Below, one piece after another: positions 18,045 to 26,615 of a stretch of DNA of 64,000 nt; within the stretch, counting starts at the first letter, position 1, and every line of letters begins with the position of its first letter. Source of the DNA: JAOPZW01 sp963807305 (GTDB taxonomy: Bacteria > Actinomycetota > Thermoleophilia > Solirubrobacterales > Solirubrobacteraceae); contig CAWEBN010000005.1 in the NCBI GenBank assembly GCA_963807305.1, positions 806,001 through 870,000 of the forward strand, in the 5' to 3' direction. A program made the position numbers and the translations under genes. The notes beneath the pieces were generated by a model. The model did not search any database. It was not told the origin of the DNA and saw nothing but the letters and a program-made list of their open reading frames with translations.

Positions 18045-18061
18045 TCGGACGGTCCGTCCGA
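18045..18061. promoter_or_regulatory. Palindrome between permease and uvrB
   Basis: TCGGACGGTCCGTCCGA is palindromic except at its centre and sits 26 bp before the uvrB start. A protein-binding site is plausible, but no known consensus is matched. No GAAC-N4-GTTC LexA box is visible here. Confidence 0.25.
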
Positions 18062-18086
18062 TCGGGTCGCTAACGTCTTGGGGTTC

Positions 18087-20111
18087 GTGCCCGAGTTTCG
18101 GCTGGATCCCATCTTCACTCCCGCCGCCGATCAGCCCAAGGCGATCGACGGCATCGCCGAGGGCGTCGACGCCGGCGAGCGCTATGTGACGCTCCTGGGC
18201 GCCACCGGCACGGGCAAGACGATGACCATGGCCGGCGTCATCGAGCGGGTGCAGAAGCCCTCGCTCGTCCTCGCCCACAACAAGACGCTGGCGGCCCAGC
18301 TGTGCAACGAGTTCCGGACCTTCTTCCCGGACAACGCGGTCGAGTACTTCGTCTCGTACTACGACTACTACCAGCCCGAGGCCTACGTACCCTCCAAGGA
18401 CCTCTACATCGAGAAGGACTCGGCCATCAACCAGGAGGTCGACCGGCTGCGCCACGCCGCCACGGCCGCGCTCTTCGCGCGCCGCGACGTGATCATCGTG
18501 GCCAGCGTCTCGGCCATCTTCGGCCTCGGCTCGCCCCAGACCTACGACGACAACCTGCAGGTCCTGCGCAAGGGCGACATGATCGATCGCGACAAGCTGC
18601 TGCGCAAGCTCGTCTCGATCCAGTACTCGCGCAACGACCAGGCCCTGGGCCGCGGCAGCTTCCGCGTGCGCGGCGAGGCGCTGGAGATCTTCCCGGCCTA
18701 CGCGGAGTCCGCCTATCGGGCCACGCTGTTCGGCGACGAGATCGAGCGCCTGCAGCATTTCGATCCGCTCACGGGCGAGCTCATCGAGGACGACCTCGAG
18801 CACGTCGCGATCTGGCCGGCGACGCACTACAACGTCCGCGAGGGCACGGTCGAGGCGGCCGTCGAGGAGATCGGGCGCGAGCTCAACGCGCGCTGCACCG
18901 AGCTCGAGGCCGAGGGCAAGCTGCTCGAGAGCCACCGCCTGCGCCAGCGCACGCAGTACGACATGGAGATGCTGCGCGAGATGGGCTTCTGCAACGGCAT
19001 CGAGAACTACTCGCGCATCCTCGACGGGCGCAGCCCGGGCGATCGGCCCTACTGCCTGCTCGACTACTACCCCGACGACTTCCTCTGCTTCATCGACGAG
19101 TCCCATCAGACCGTGCCGCAGATCGGCGGCATGCACGAGGGCGACCGCTCGCGCAAGCAGACGCTCGTCGACTACGGCTTCCGGCTGCCGAGCGCGCTCG
19201 ACAACCGCCCGCAGACCTTCGACGAGTTCCTGACCATCACGCCGCAGATGGTCTTCGTGTCGGCCACGCCGGGCGACTACGAGCGCTCGCACTCGGCCCG
19301 CGTGGTCGAGCAGATCGTCCGCCCGACCGGCGTCGTCGATCCACACGTCGAGGTGCGCGAGACGCGCAACCAGATCGACGACCTCATGAACGAGTGCCGT
19401 CTGCGCGTCGAGCGCAACGAGCGCGTCCTCGTGACCACGCTGACCAAGAAGATGAGCGAGGACCTCACCGACTACCTGCTGGAGATGGGCTTCAAGGTCC
19501 GCTACCTGCACTCGGAGGTCGACACGCTCGAGCGCATCCAGATCATCCGCGACCTGCGCCTGGGCGAGTACGACGTCCTCGTCGGGGTCAACCTCCTGCG
19601 CGAGGGGCTCGACCTGCCCGAGGTCTCGCTCGTGGCGATCCTCGACGCCGACAAGGAGGGCTTCCTGCGCGGCGAGACGTCGCTCATCCAGACCATCGGC
19701 CGCGCGGCGCGCAACATCGAGGGCACCGTGCTCATGTACGCCGACAAGGAGACCGCGGCCATGCGCGCGGCGATCGGCGAGACCGAGCGCCGGCGCGCGA
19801 TCCAGCTCGCCTACAACGAGGAGCACGGGATCACGGCCGCGACGATCGTCAAGGGCATCAGCGACATCGCCGAGTTCCTGCAGGCCGAGGGCAAGACGCC
19901 CAAGGGCCGCCGGCGCTCGGAGCGCGGCCGGGCCAAGGCGAAGGACATGTCCCTCAGCGAGATCGAGAAGACGATCATCGAGCTCGAGGAGGAGATGCTC
20001 GCGGCGGCCGACGACCTGCGCTTCGAGTACGCCGCCCGCCTGCGCGACGAGATCCGCGAGCTGCGCCGCGAGCTCGTGGCGATGCGGGAGTACGAGGCGC
20101 CGGCTTCCTAG
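18087..20111 (+). CDS. uvrB: Excinuclease ABC subunit B
   Basis: Damage-verifying helicase-like subunit of nucleotide excision repair, 674 aa from GTG 18087 (TTG 18078 is an alternative). Walker A is GATGTGKT. The beta-hairpin that locks onto DNA is YYDYYQPEAYVPSKDLYIEK, and the DEAD-like box is CFIDESHQT. Helicase motifs VFVSATPGDYE and LVGVNLLREGLDLPEVSLV, then QTIGRAARN, follow. The C-terminal UVR motif (LEEEMLAAADDLRFEYAARL) binds UvrC. uvrA is 29 kb away, so the uvr genes are not in an operon. Confidence 0.97.
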   Translation: MPEFRLDPIFTPAADQPKAIDGIAEGVDAGERYVTLLGATGTGKTMTMAGVIERVQKPSLVLAHNKTLAAQLCNEFRTFFPDNAVEYFVSYYDYYQPEAYVPSKDLYIEKDSAINQEVDRLRHAATAALFARRDVIIVASVSAIFGLGSPQTYDDNLQVLRKGDMIDRDKLLRKLVSIQYSRNDQALGRGSFRVRGEALEIFPAYAESAYRATLFGDEIERLQHFDPLTGELIEDDLEHVAIWPATHYNVREGTVEAAVEEIGRELNARCTELEAEGKLLESHRLRQRTQYDMEMLREMGFCNGIENYSRILDGRSPGDRPYCLLDYYPDDFLCFIDESHQTVPQIGGMHEGDRSRKQTLVDYGFRLPSALDNRPQTFDEFLTITPQMVFVSATPGDYERSHSARVVEQIVRPTGVVDPHVEVRETRNQIDDLMNECRLRVERNERVLVTTLTKKMSEDLTDYLLEMGFKVRYLHSEVDTLERIQIIRDLRLGEYDVLVGVNLLREGLDLPEVSLVAILDADKEGFLRGETSLIQTIGRAARNIEGTVLMYADKETAAMRAAIGETERRRAIQLAYNEEHGITAATIVKGISDIAEFLQAEGKTPKGRRRSERGRAKAKDMSLSEIEKTIIELEEEMLAAADDLRFEYAARLRDEIRELRRELVAMREYEAPAS

Positions 20112-20164
20112 GGCCGGTCGCCGGCGCCGGGCGCTGTCCGGGGTCAGCTCACCCGCGTTCCCTC

Positions 20165-20197
20165 GGTGCCCTGGCCGCGAGCGGCGGCCAGGGCACC
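20165..20197. terminator. Strong hairpin between uvrB and peroxiredoxin
   Basis: Arms of 14 bp pair perfectly (GGTGCCCTGGCCGC with GCGGCCAGGGCACC) around a 5-nt loop. There is no T-tract. It lies between converging genes and probably serves both. Confidence 0.65.
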
Positions 20198-20209
20198 GCG
20201 GACCCCCCC

Positions 20210-20743
20210 TCAGGCCGCGAGCAGGTACGGCTGGCCGGGCTGCCAGCTCGCCGGGCACAGCTCGCCGGTGCGCAGCGCGCGGGTGACGCGCAGCGTCTCG
20301 GCGGCCGAGCGGCCGACCGACCCGTCGCTGATCGTCGCGTGGCGGACGATGCCCTCGGGGTCGATGACGAAGGTCCCGCGCCGGCAGGTGCCGTCGGGCT
20401 CGAGGACGCCGAAGGCCCGGGCGAGCTCGTGCGCGGTGTCGGCGAGGACGGGGTAGAGGACGCCGGCCAGCATCGGGTCGTCCTCGAACCAGCGCCGGTG
20501 CGAGAACCAGCTGTCCGTCGAGACGGCCATGACGGCGGCGTCCTCGTCCATGAAGGCGGGGGTGAGGTCGGCCAGCTCGGCGAGCTCGGTCGGGCAGACG
20601 AAGGTGAAGTCGCGGGGATAGAAGACCAGGACGACCCAGCGCCCGCGATGGTCCACCGGACCCATGAGCGGGGCGTTGCGCCGCCCGCGGAGGTAGGTCG
20701 GGGCCTGGATGGGTGGGACGGTGTCGCCGACGGTGATGGGCAT
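20210..20743 (-). CDS. AhpC-type peroxiredoxin
   Basis: 177 aa. The peroxidatic Cys50 is in YPRDFTFVCPTEL and a likely resolving Cys in GELCPASWQPG near the C-terminus, so this is a typical 2-Cys peroxiredoxin reducing H2O2 and organic peroxides. The Arg of the active site is in RRGTFVIDPEGIV. ATG 20743 is preferred over 20794 because AAGGAG lies at a suitable distance before it and MPITVGDTVPP is the usual N-terminus. It stands alone; its reductant is not encoded next to it. Confidence 0.92.
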   Translation of the reverse strand: MPITVGDTVPPIQAPTYLRGRRNAPLMGPVDHRGRWVVLVFYPRDFTFVCPTELAELADLTPAFMDEDAAVMAVSTDSWFSHRRWFEDDPMLAGVLYPVLADTAHELARAFGVLEPDGTCRRGTFVIDPEGIVRHATISDGSVGRSAAETLRVTRALRTGELCPASWQPGQPYLLAA

Positions 20744-20886
20744 CGGGGTGTGGAGCTCCTTGGCGTGGTTGGCTGCTGCGAACCGGACGTGCAAGGTAGG
20801 CGGGCTCCGGGCGTTTGTCGTCGGCCGTCAGGCGGATCCGCCGTCCTCCTCGCGGCCGATGCCGACCGGTCGCCGGCCGCCCGCCG

Positions 20887-21715
20887 TCAGGTCGCGGGCG
20901 GCGCCACGGGCGCGACGTCCCCGGGGGCCTGATAGCTGACCGCGAAGCCGTCGCCGGCCGGCGTCAGGCCCGCCGGCGTGGCGGTGCCCGACCCTTCGTC
21001 GGTCGAGAAGCGCAGGCCCCGCGGGCGGGGGGACAGCGCTGATGGCGACCGCCGACCATGCGGGGTCGGTGATCGTGCCGGTGTGCCCGGTCGCGCTCGT
21101 CGTCCCGGCGTTTGCGAAGCTCGTGGTCCCGAAGTCGGCCAGCGGCAGCGCCCGGCAGCCCCCGTTGTCGACGCACGCCGACGGGGCCTCGACGATCCAC
21201 TCGGCCGAGCTGACGTCGACCTGGTCGACGCGCAGCTGCTTGGAGAACGAGGTCCCCTGCGTGCGGTCGGCGATGAAGAGCTTCACCAGGTGCCCGGAGA
21301 CGGTGACGGCGGCCGACATCGTGTCGCCGGGGCGCACGGTGAGGGCGAGCCTGACGGGCGCGGCCGGGACGAGCTCGTACCAGGCCGAGTAGTAGCCCTT
21401 GCCGCCGGCGCAGTCGGCCTCGGTGCCGACCTGCTCGAGTGCCCTGGACGTGGTGTGCAGGCCGCCGAGGCCGAGCCAGGCCGCCGAGTAGCGGCGGGTG
21501 CCCGAGCCGCAGTGCGCGGCGGGCGCGACCCAGGTGCCGCTCACGTGCCGGAAGCCGACCCCGGGCCTGCTGGCGGCGTAGCCGGCCCAGTTGGTGCTGG
21601 TCGTGGCCCAGGAGGAGGCGCCGGCCCCGGCTGGGGCGGTGAGGGCGAGCAGTGCCGCGAGGGCGGCGACGAGGGCGGGGCGGCGAGACGGCGGCACCCA
21701 CGCAGGATCCGCCAC
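20887..21715 (-). pseudogene. Secreted peptidase of the G1 (eqolisin/A4) family, single frameshift
   Basis: A signal peptide (PALVAALAALLALTAPAGAGA) precedes a G1-type beta-sandwich. STNWAGYAA is the usual opening; LEQVGTEADC carries the likely catalytic Gln and SAEWIVEAPS the likely catalytic Glu. As written the frame changes near 21033-21041, giving nonsense after AVAIS. Removing one base there continues as LSPRPRGLRFSTDEGSGT and ends at TGA 20887-20889 (275 aa in total). The uncorrected frame runs to 20828. Start GTG 21715 or GTG 21697. The family are acid-active glutamic endopeptidases. The lesion may be a sequence error, in which case the gene is intact. Confidence 0.75.
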
Positions 21716-21784
21716 GTTCCCAAGAGCGACCTAAGAGATACCTGAAAGCTTTGTGCGGGCGGGGATGCGCTGTACTTCGCCGCG

Positions 21785-22540
21785 ATGGCCGCCGACCCGA
21801 CCGCGATGCTGCTGCGCTGGTACGCGCGCGAGCGCCGCGACCTGCCGTGGCGGTACACCCGCGACCCCTACGCGATCCTCGTCTCGGAGGTCATGCTCCA
21901 GCAGACGCAGGTCGCGCGGGTGGTCCCGCGCTACGAGGCGTGGTTGGCGCGGTGGCCGACCGCCGGCGCGCTGGCGGCCGCGACGCTCGAGGACGTGCTG
22001 CGCGAGTGGGTCGGCCTCGGCTACAACCGCCGCGCGGTGCGGCTGTGGGAGGCGGCGCGGGCGGTGGCCCGCGACGGGTGGCCCGAGCGCCTTGAGGAGC
22101 TGCCCGGCGTCGGGCCCTACACGGCGGCGGCGGTCGGCTCGTTCGCCTTCGGCCGCCAGGAGGTCGCGCTCGACACCAACGCGCGGCGGCTGTTCGCGCG
22201 GCTGGGGGCGGCGCTGGAGCCCCCGCCGGGGCGGGCGGCCGAGTTCAACCAGGCGACCATGGAGCTGGGGGCGACGGTGTGCACCGCGCGGGCGCCGCGC
22301 TGCGGCGCGTGCCCGCTGCGCGCCGGCTGCGAGGGCCCGGAGGCACCGCCTCCGCGCACGCGGGCGCGCGAGCGCTTCGAGGACTCCAATCGCTGGGTCC
22401 GCGGCCGCGTTGTGGCCGCGCTGGCGGCCGGCGAGGGCGTGCCGCGCGACGTCGCGGCCGACCGCCTGCAGCCCGCCTTGCAGGGCCTCTTGCGCGACGG
22501 CCTGATCAGGCAGGTCGCGGGCGGCTACGCGCTAGGCTGA
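21785..22540 (+). CDS. mutY: A/G-specific adenine glycosylase
   Basis: Removes adenine mispaired with 8-oxoguanine. 251 aa. The HhH-GPD fold shows SEVMLQQTQVARV with the catalytic Glu, the helix-hairpin-helix LEELPGVGPYTAAAVGSFAFG, and the catalytic Asp in ALDTNARRL. The [4Fe-4S] ligands are C-x6-C-x2-C-x5-C (CTARAPRCGACPLRAGC). The C-terminus is shorter than E. coli MutY and lacks a full NUDIX-like 8-oxoG recognition domain, as in many actinobacterial versions. Start ATG 21785. Confidence 0.94.
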   Translation: MAADPTAMLLRWYARERRDLPWRYTRDPYAILVSEVMLQQTQVARVVPRYEAWLARWPTAGALAAATLEDVLREWVGLGYNRRAVRLWEAARAVARDGWPERLEELPGVGPYTAAAVGSFAFGRQEVALDTNARRLFARLGAALEPPPGRAAEFNQATMELGATVCTARAPRCGACPLRAGCEGPEAPPPRTRARERFEDSNRWVRGRVVAALAAGEGVPRDVAADRLQPALQGLLRDGLIRQVAGGYALG

Positions 22541-22547
22541 GCCGACC

Positions 22548-23265
22548 GTGGCCCTGGATCGGCGGACGATCATGCGGGACGACTTCCCCAGCAATCGCCG
22601 GGGTTACGACCCCGCCGCGGTCGACGCCCATCTCGACCGGATCGCCGACGAGGTCGACGAGATGCGCCGCCAGGCGGCCGCCCCGGCGCCGCTGTCCGCG
22701 CAGGCCGGCGAGCAGGTCAAGGCGATCGTCGAGGCCGCCGAGCGGGGCGCCCAGGAGATCCGCGACGCCGCGCAGGCCGAGGCTCACCAGCACGTCGCGA
22801 ACGTGACCGCGGCGGCCGACCGCCTGCGCGAGCGCATCGAGCAGATGGAGCGCGACATGACGCAGCTCGTCATCGATCTGCGCGAGGGCGCCGACCGCCT
22901 GCGCGGCGACCTCGGCGATCTGCAGTCCGGCACCGATGCGCTGTCCGCCGCGAGCGCGGCGACGGCGCCCGCGCAGGTGCTGCCCGAGCCGCGCGCCGTC
23001 GCACCGCCGCCTGAGCCGCCCCCCGCGCCGGCGCCGCCCGCCGCTGCCGGCCGAGCCCGAGCCGCCGGCCGCGGTCGCCGCGCCCGACCCCGTCGCTTCC
23101 CCCGCGCCCAAGAACGGCGACAGCGCCGCCGCTCGCATCGTCGCGCTCGACATGGCCCTTTCGGGCACCGCGCGCGACGAGACCGACCGCTACCTGGCCG
23201 AGAACTACGACCTGCCCGACCGCGCGGCGCTGCTCGACGAGGTCTACGCCGCTGCGGGCGGCTAG
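22548..23265 (+). CDS. DivIVA-domain coiled-coil protein, single frameshift near 23040
   Basis: Polar-growth or septum-associated scaffold type. The N-terminus DDFPSNRRGYDPAAVDAHLDRI is the DivIVA membrane-binding motif, followed by a coiled coil (about residues 50-125) and a Pro/Ala linker. Past about 23036-23046 the initial frame becomes Arg-rich nonsense. The +1 frame carries a linker and then ARIVALDMALSGTARDETDR and a DRAALLDEVYAAAGG end, clearly a real C-terminus. Removing one base gives 238 aa ending at TAG 23263-23265. Start GTG 22548 or ATG 22572. Either a sequence error or a genuine lesion. Confidence 0.8.
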
Positions 23266-23267
23266 CG

Positions 23268-23290
23268 CGTCCGCGCGTGTCTCGCGGACG
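23268..23290 (+). terminator. Hairpin after the DivIVA-domain gene
   Basis: CGTCCGCG (23268-23275) pairs perfectly with CGCGGACG (23283-23290) across a 7-nt loop, 2 nt after the stop codon. No T-run follows. Confidence 0.5.
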
Positions 23291-23324
23291 AGACTGTGAG
23301 CCGCTCCGCGCGCGACGCCGGCCG

Positions 23325-24299
23325 CTACCCCGGTAGTCCGAGCAGGCGCTCCGCGTTGCCGTGCGCGATCCGCTCGAGGTCGTCGGGGCTCAGCGGCGCG
23401 GTCTCGAGCAGGCGCCGGCCGTCCTCGTTGGGGGCATAGGGCCAGTCGACCGAGAAGAGGACGCGCTCGGCGCCGAAGACCATCAGCGCGCACAGCAGCG
23501 GCGGCAGGGTGAAGAGGCCGCTCGTGGTGATGTGGACGTTGTCGAGGATGTACTCGGACGGCAAGCGGTCGAGGCCGGTCACCTTGGGCGGCAGGTTGTC
23601 GTCGATGCGCGCCAGCATGAAGGGGAGCATCTCGCCCATGTGGCCGACCACCAGCCGCAGCCGGGGATGGCGATCGAACACGCCGCCGAGGACCATGCGC
23701 AGGACGTGCAGGCCGGTCTCCGCGTGCCAGCCCCAGGCGGCCGCGCCCAGGAACCACGAGACCGCCGGGTTGAAGCCCGCGTAGTAGGCGTCGCGGACCG
23801 CCGGCACGGGCTCGGCGGGGTGCAGGTACAGCGGCACGCCGAGGCGCTCGAAGCGCGCGAGCAGAACGTCGAAGGTCGGGTCGTCGAGGAAGCGCCCCCC
23901 GGTGTGGCCGTTGACCATCGCGCCCTTCATGCCGAGCTCGCCCACGGCGCGCTCGAGCTCGTCCGCCGCCGCGCCCGGGTCGGGCGTCGGCAGCGTGGCG
24001 AAGGCCGCGAAGCGTTCGGGGTGCTCGTCCACGGCGCGGGCGAGCTCGTCGTTGGCCTCGCGCGCGAGGGTCACGGCGGTCTCGGAGTCGTCGAGGTGCT
24101 GGACGCCCGGCGTCGTGTGGCTGATGACCTGCAGGTCGATGCCGGCGGCGTCCATGGCCGCCAGCCGCTGCTCGCCGAGATCGAGCAGGTTGGCCGCCAG
24201 CGGCGACGCCGCTGCGGCGGTGTCGGGATTGCGCAGGGCCCCGATGGCCTCGGCGATGGCGGGGGTCCAGAAGTGCTCTTCCAGGGCGATGACGCGCAT
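23325..24299 (-). CDS. Amidohydrolase-2 family protein (ACMSD/benzoate-decarboxylase-like)
   Basis: 324 aa from ATG 24299 (MRVIALEEHFWTP). Metal-ligand pattern of the subgroup: E-x-H in LEEHFW, His in YLHPAEP, His in VVGHMGEMLPF and Asp in LFSVDWPYAPNED. This subgroup includes 2-amino-3-carboxymuconate-semialdehyde and 2,3-dihydroxybenzoate decarboxylases, so decarboxylation or C-C/C-N hydrolysis of an aromatic-derived substrate is likely. In-frame ATG 24308 would add 3 residues. It has no pathway neighbours here. Confidence 0.85.
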   Translation of the reverse strand: MRVIALEEHFWTPAIAEAIGALRNPDTAAAASPLAANLLDLGEQRLAAMDAAGIDLQVISHTTPGVQHLDDSETAVTLAREANDELARAVDEHPERFAAFATLPTPDPGAAADELERAVGELGMKGAMVNGHTGGRFLDDPTFDVLLARFERLGVPLYLHPAEPVPAVRDAYYAGFNPAVSWFLGAAAWGWHAETGLHVLRMVLGGVFDRHPRLRLVVGHMGEMLPFMLARIDDNLPPKVTGLDRLPSEYILDNVHITTSGLFTLPPLLCALMVFGAERVLFSVDWPYAPNEDGRRLLETAPLSPDDLERIAHGNAERLLGLPG

Positions 24300-24363
24300 G
24301 CCGCGCATCTTCGCGGTCCGCTCGATTCGGCGGCGTCCCGGTCGCGGGGCCCGCAACCCCGCA

Positions 24364-24664
24364 GCGCCACGGCCAAGATCCACCTCAACCTGCGTGGCTC
24401 GATCTCCACCGCCCGCCGCAGCGCCGGCGGCGCGTTCTCGACCCCGGTGACCGTCGACGATGCGGCCTCGAGCGGGCCGGCGGTCGCCATGGGCTCGGAC
24501 GGGAGCGACGGGACCATCGGCAGGGCCAGGCGACGGTGGCGGCCCCGTCGCGGGCCGCCGCGGCGCTCGATCCCGGCGGCACGGCCACCGTGCTCTACGA
24601 GGAGCCGGTCGAGGGCGCCAACGGGCCCGTCATGACGCGGCTGATGGCCAGCGAGAGCGCCTAG
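24364..24664 (+). pseudogene. Remnant of a secreted repeat-type protein
   Basis: This 360-bp gap between genes holds coding-like plus-strand sequence in two frames. The first frame reads GGAFSTPVTVDDAASSGP then AVAMGSDGSDG, resembling segments of large actinobacterial secreted repeat proteins. After about 24520 the sense continues in another frame as TVAAPSRAAAALDPGGTATV and ends MTRLMASESA with TAG 24662-24664. No start codon or upstream body is present. I read it as a decayed 3' end of a lost gene; the alternative is chance coding potential in GC-rich DNA. Confidence 0.4.
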
Positions 24665-25404
24665 CGCTGCTCGCGGAAGAGCCGGCAGGCGAAGGCGCCG
24701 GCCGGATGGGCGCGGAAGGTGCGCACGCCGGCGGCCATGTCGGGCGGCAGCTCGTCGGGCTGGGGGAGTGCGACGCCGTACTCGGGCGGCACGATGGCGG
24801 GGGCGGCCAGGGCGGCGAAGGCGAGGTCGGCCGCCGTGAAGTCCTGGCCGCACAGGTAGCGGCGCCCGTCGTCCAGCCGCGCGGCGACCGCGTCGAACGT
24901 GCGCTGGACCGCCGCGCCGGCCTGCGTCCCGGTCTCCGGCCCGATCGCGAACAGCCGGCGGATGTAGCCCGACATCGCGCCGAGCATCACCGGGAACGCG
25001 CGCCGCTCCCAGGCCGGCACGCCCGCGCAGTTGTACGCGACCCCGAGGTCCTTGCGGGGCAGCAGATGGAAGTACATCCAGCGTCGGCCCTCGGGGCCGA
25101 GGTCGGCGTCGAAGTCCCGCTCGAGCGCCATCACCTCGTCGCGCAGCGCCTCCGGGTACAGCCGGGCGCCGTGGCGGTCGGCGTAGGCGAGGATGTCCGC
25201 CGACTCCGCGAACACGCCCTCGGGCGTCACCAGCACGGGAACGGTGCCGCCGCCGCCCGCCCGGCGCGAGGCGACCCGGTGGATGACCTGGACGTGACGC
25301 TCCTCGCGGTACGGGATCCCCGCGCGGTCCAGGGCCCAGCGGGCCTTCTCGCAGTAGTGGCTGATCGGGATCGTGACCAGCCGTGCGGGCGTTGACGCGC
25401 TCAT
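24661..25404 (-). CDS. Glutathione S-transferase-like protein
   Basis: 247 aa. The thioredoxin-fold N-terminus has ISHYCEKARWALDRAGIPY, the GST active-site helix, and VPVLVTPEGVFAESADILAYAD, the usual thiol-binding strand and helix. The helical C-terminal domain includes YLCGQDFTAADLAFAALAAP. Actinobacteria commonly lack glutathione, so the true co-substrate may be another thiol. ATG 25404 overlaps the stop of the TetR gene (ATGA), so the two are one unit. Confidence 0.85.
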   Translation of the reverse strand: MSASTPARLVTIPISHYCEKARWALDRAGIPYREERHVQVIHRVASRRAGGGGTVPVLVTPEGVFAESADILAYADRHGARLYPEALRDEVMALERDFDADLGPEGRRWMYFHLLPRKDLGVAYNCAGVPAWERRAFPVMLGAMSGYIRRLFAIGPETGTQAGAAVQRTFDAVAARLDDGRRYLCGQDFTAADLAFAALAAPAIVPPEYGVALPQPDELPPDMAAGVRTFRAHPAGAFACRLFREQR

Positions 25405-25997
25405 CGCTCGCAGTCCACCAGCCGCACCATGAGCTCGGCGGCCTGGGCGTCGTCGAGGCCCTCGTCCAGCGCGAGCGAGCGCCACGTCCCGAACGCGAGC
25501 GCGTGGCCGATCGCGGCGCGCTCGCGCGAGCGCGCGCGACCGCGCGACCGCCGGCCGCGCACGAGCTCCTCGCGGGCGGCGGCGAGATACCCGCGATAGC
25601 CGGCGAAGTTCTCGCGCACGACCTCCGACACGGGCTCGTCGCGGATGAGGTTCTCCATCATGCGCGCCGTGCTGCGGTAGTAGGGGTAGAGCGCGTCGAG
25701 CGCCGCGCGCAGGCGCGCGCTGGGATCCTCGATCGCCGCCCAGGCCCCGATGTCGGGCACCGGGTTCTCCGCCATCCAATGCGCGTTGCACGCCGCGAAC
25801 AGCGACGCCTCGTCGGGGAAGTGGCGGTAGACCGTCGAGCGCCGCACGCCGGCGTGCTCGGCCAGGGCGCTGATCGAGGTCCGCGCCGGCCCGAGCGTTC
25901 CGTGCAGGGCGACCGCGCTCTCGGTGATGCGCCGGCGCGTGAGCTCCTCGAGCTCGGCTCGGCGCTTCATCCGGTATGGGCGCTTTTCGTCAGCCAT
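25401..25997 (-). CDS. TetR-family repressor
   Basis: 198 aa from ATG 25997. The HTH is at about residues 18-60 (ITESAVALHG, then ISALAEHAGVRRSTVYRHFPD). The ligand-binding C-terminal part is Arg-rich (RGRRSRGRARSRER). It is translationally coupled to the downstream GST gene and divergent from a cupin gene. A TGTC-to-GACA operator in the 74-bp gap suggests it represses both directions. Alternative start 26033 would place the coding region over the operator and is rejected. Confidence 0.9.
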   Translation of the reverse strand: MADEKRPYRMKRRAELEELTRRRITESAVALHGTLGPARTSISALAEHAGVRRSTVYRHFPDEASLFAACNAHWMAENPVPDIGAWAAIEDPSARLRAALDALYPYYRSTARMMENLIRDEPVSEVVRENFAGYRGYLAAAREELVRGRRSRGRARSRERAAIGHALAFGTWRSLALDEGLDDAQAAELMVRLVDCER

Positions 25998-26000
25998 AGA

Positions 26001-26019
26001 TGTCCAATGAATATTGACA
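26001..26019. promoter_or_regulatory. Candidate TetR operator
   Basis: TGTCCAAT and ATTGACA form an imperfect inverted repeat (TGTC to GACA, 19 bp) between the divergent TetR and cupin genes, overlapping the cupin -35 box. Confidence 0.45.
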
Positions 26020-26042
26020 CACGGAGCGGACACGGCTACATT
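26014..26042 (+). promoter_or_regulatory. Sigma70-type promoter of the cupin gene
   Basis: TTGACA at 26014-26019, 17-nt spacer, TACATT at 26037-26042, then GAAAGGA as ribosome binding site before the ATG at 26072. The -35 box is a perfect consensus match. Confidence 0.65.
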
Positions 26043-26071
26043 GCCGCGACACTACTGTTCGATGAAAGGAC

Positions 26072-26590
26072 ATGATGATGCTGCAGACGACGGGAGCCAA
26101 GGTGGTCGGGCCGGCCGACGGCAAGGCCGGGAGCCTCGGCATGATCGGGGTGCGCTTCATGATCGACGGCGACGAGACCGAGGGCCGCTTCTCGCTCGTC
26201 GAGCACCCGATGCCGCCGCGCGCGCTGGCCGCGCCGCTGCACCGCCACCTGCGCGAGGACGAGTACAGCTACGTGCTCGAGGGCAAGGTCGGCGCCCTGC
26301 TCGGTGACGAGGTGCTCATCGCGGGGCCAGGCGACCTGATCTTCAAGCCGCGCAACCAGTGGCACACCTTCTGGAACGCCGGCGACGAGCCCGCGCGGAT
26401 CCTCGAGATCATCGCCCCGTCGGGGTTCGAGCGCTTCTTCGACGAGCTCGTCGACCTCGGCGGTGCGGTGAACGCCGATCCGCACGCGCTCGCCGAGCTC
26501 TGCGAGCGCTACGGCCTGGAGATGCAGCCCGACACCATCCCCGGCCTCATCGAGCGCTTTGGCCTGCGCGCCCCGGGTGACACGGCATAG
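26072..26590 (+). CDS. Cupin-domain protein, quercetin-dioxygenase-like
   Basis: 172 aa. The cupin motif 1 is PLHRHLREDEYSYVLEGKVG (His-x-His and Glu ligands) and motif 2 includes IFKPRNQWHTFWNAGDEPAR, giving a complete metal site. ILEIIAPSGFERFFDEL is typical of this subgroup of dioxygenase-like cupins. The gene begins with three consecutive ATG codons (26072, 26075, 26078). Likely regulated by the divergent TetR protein, possibly as part of detoxification of an aromatic or electrophile with the GST (inference). Confidence 0.85.
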   Translation: MMMLQTTGAKVVGPADGKAGSLGMIGVRFMIDGDETEGRFSLVEHPMPPRALAAPLHRHLREDEYSYVLEGKVGALLGDEVLIAGPGDLIFKPRNQWHTFWNAGDEPARILEIIAPSGFERFFDELVDLGGAVNADPHALAELCERYGLEMQPDTIPGLIERFGLRAPGDTA

Positions 26591-26615
26591 GGAGGCCCTC
26601 GCCTAGGCTTCCCCG

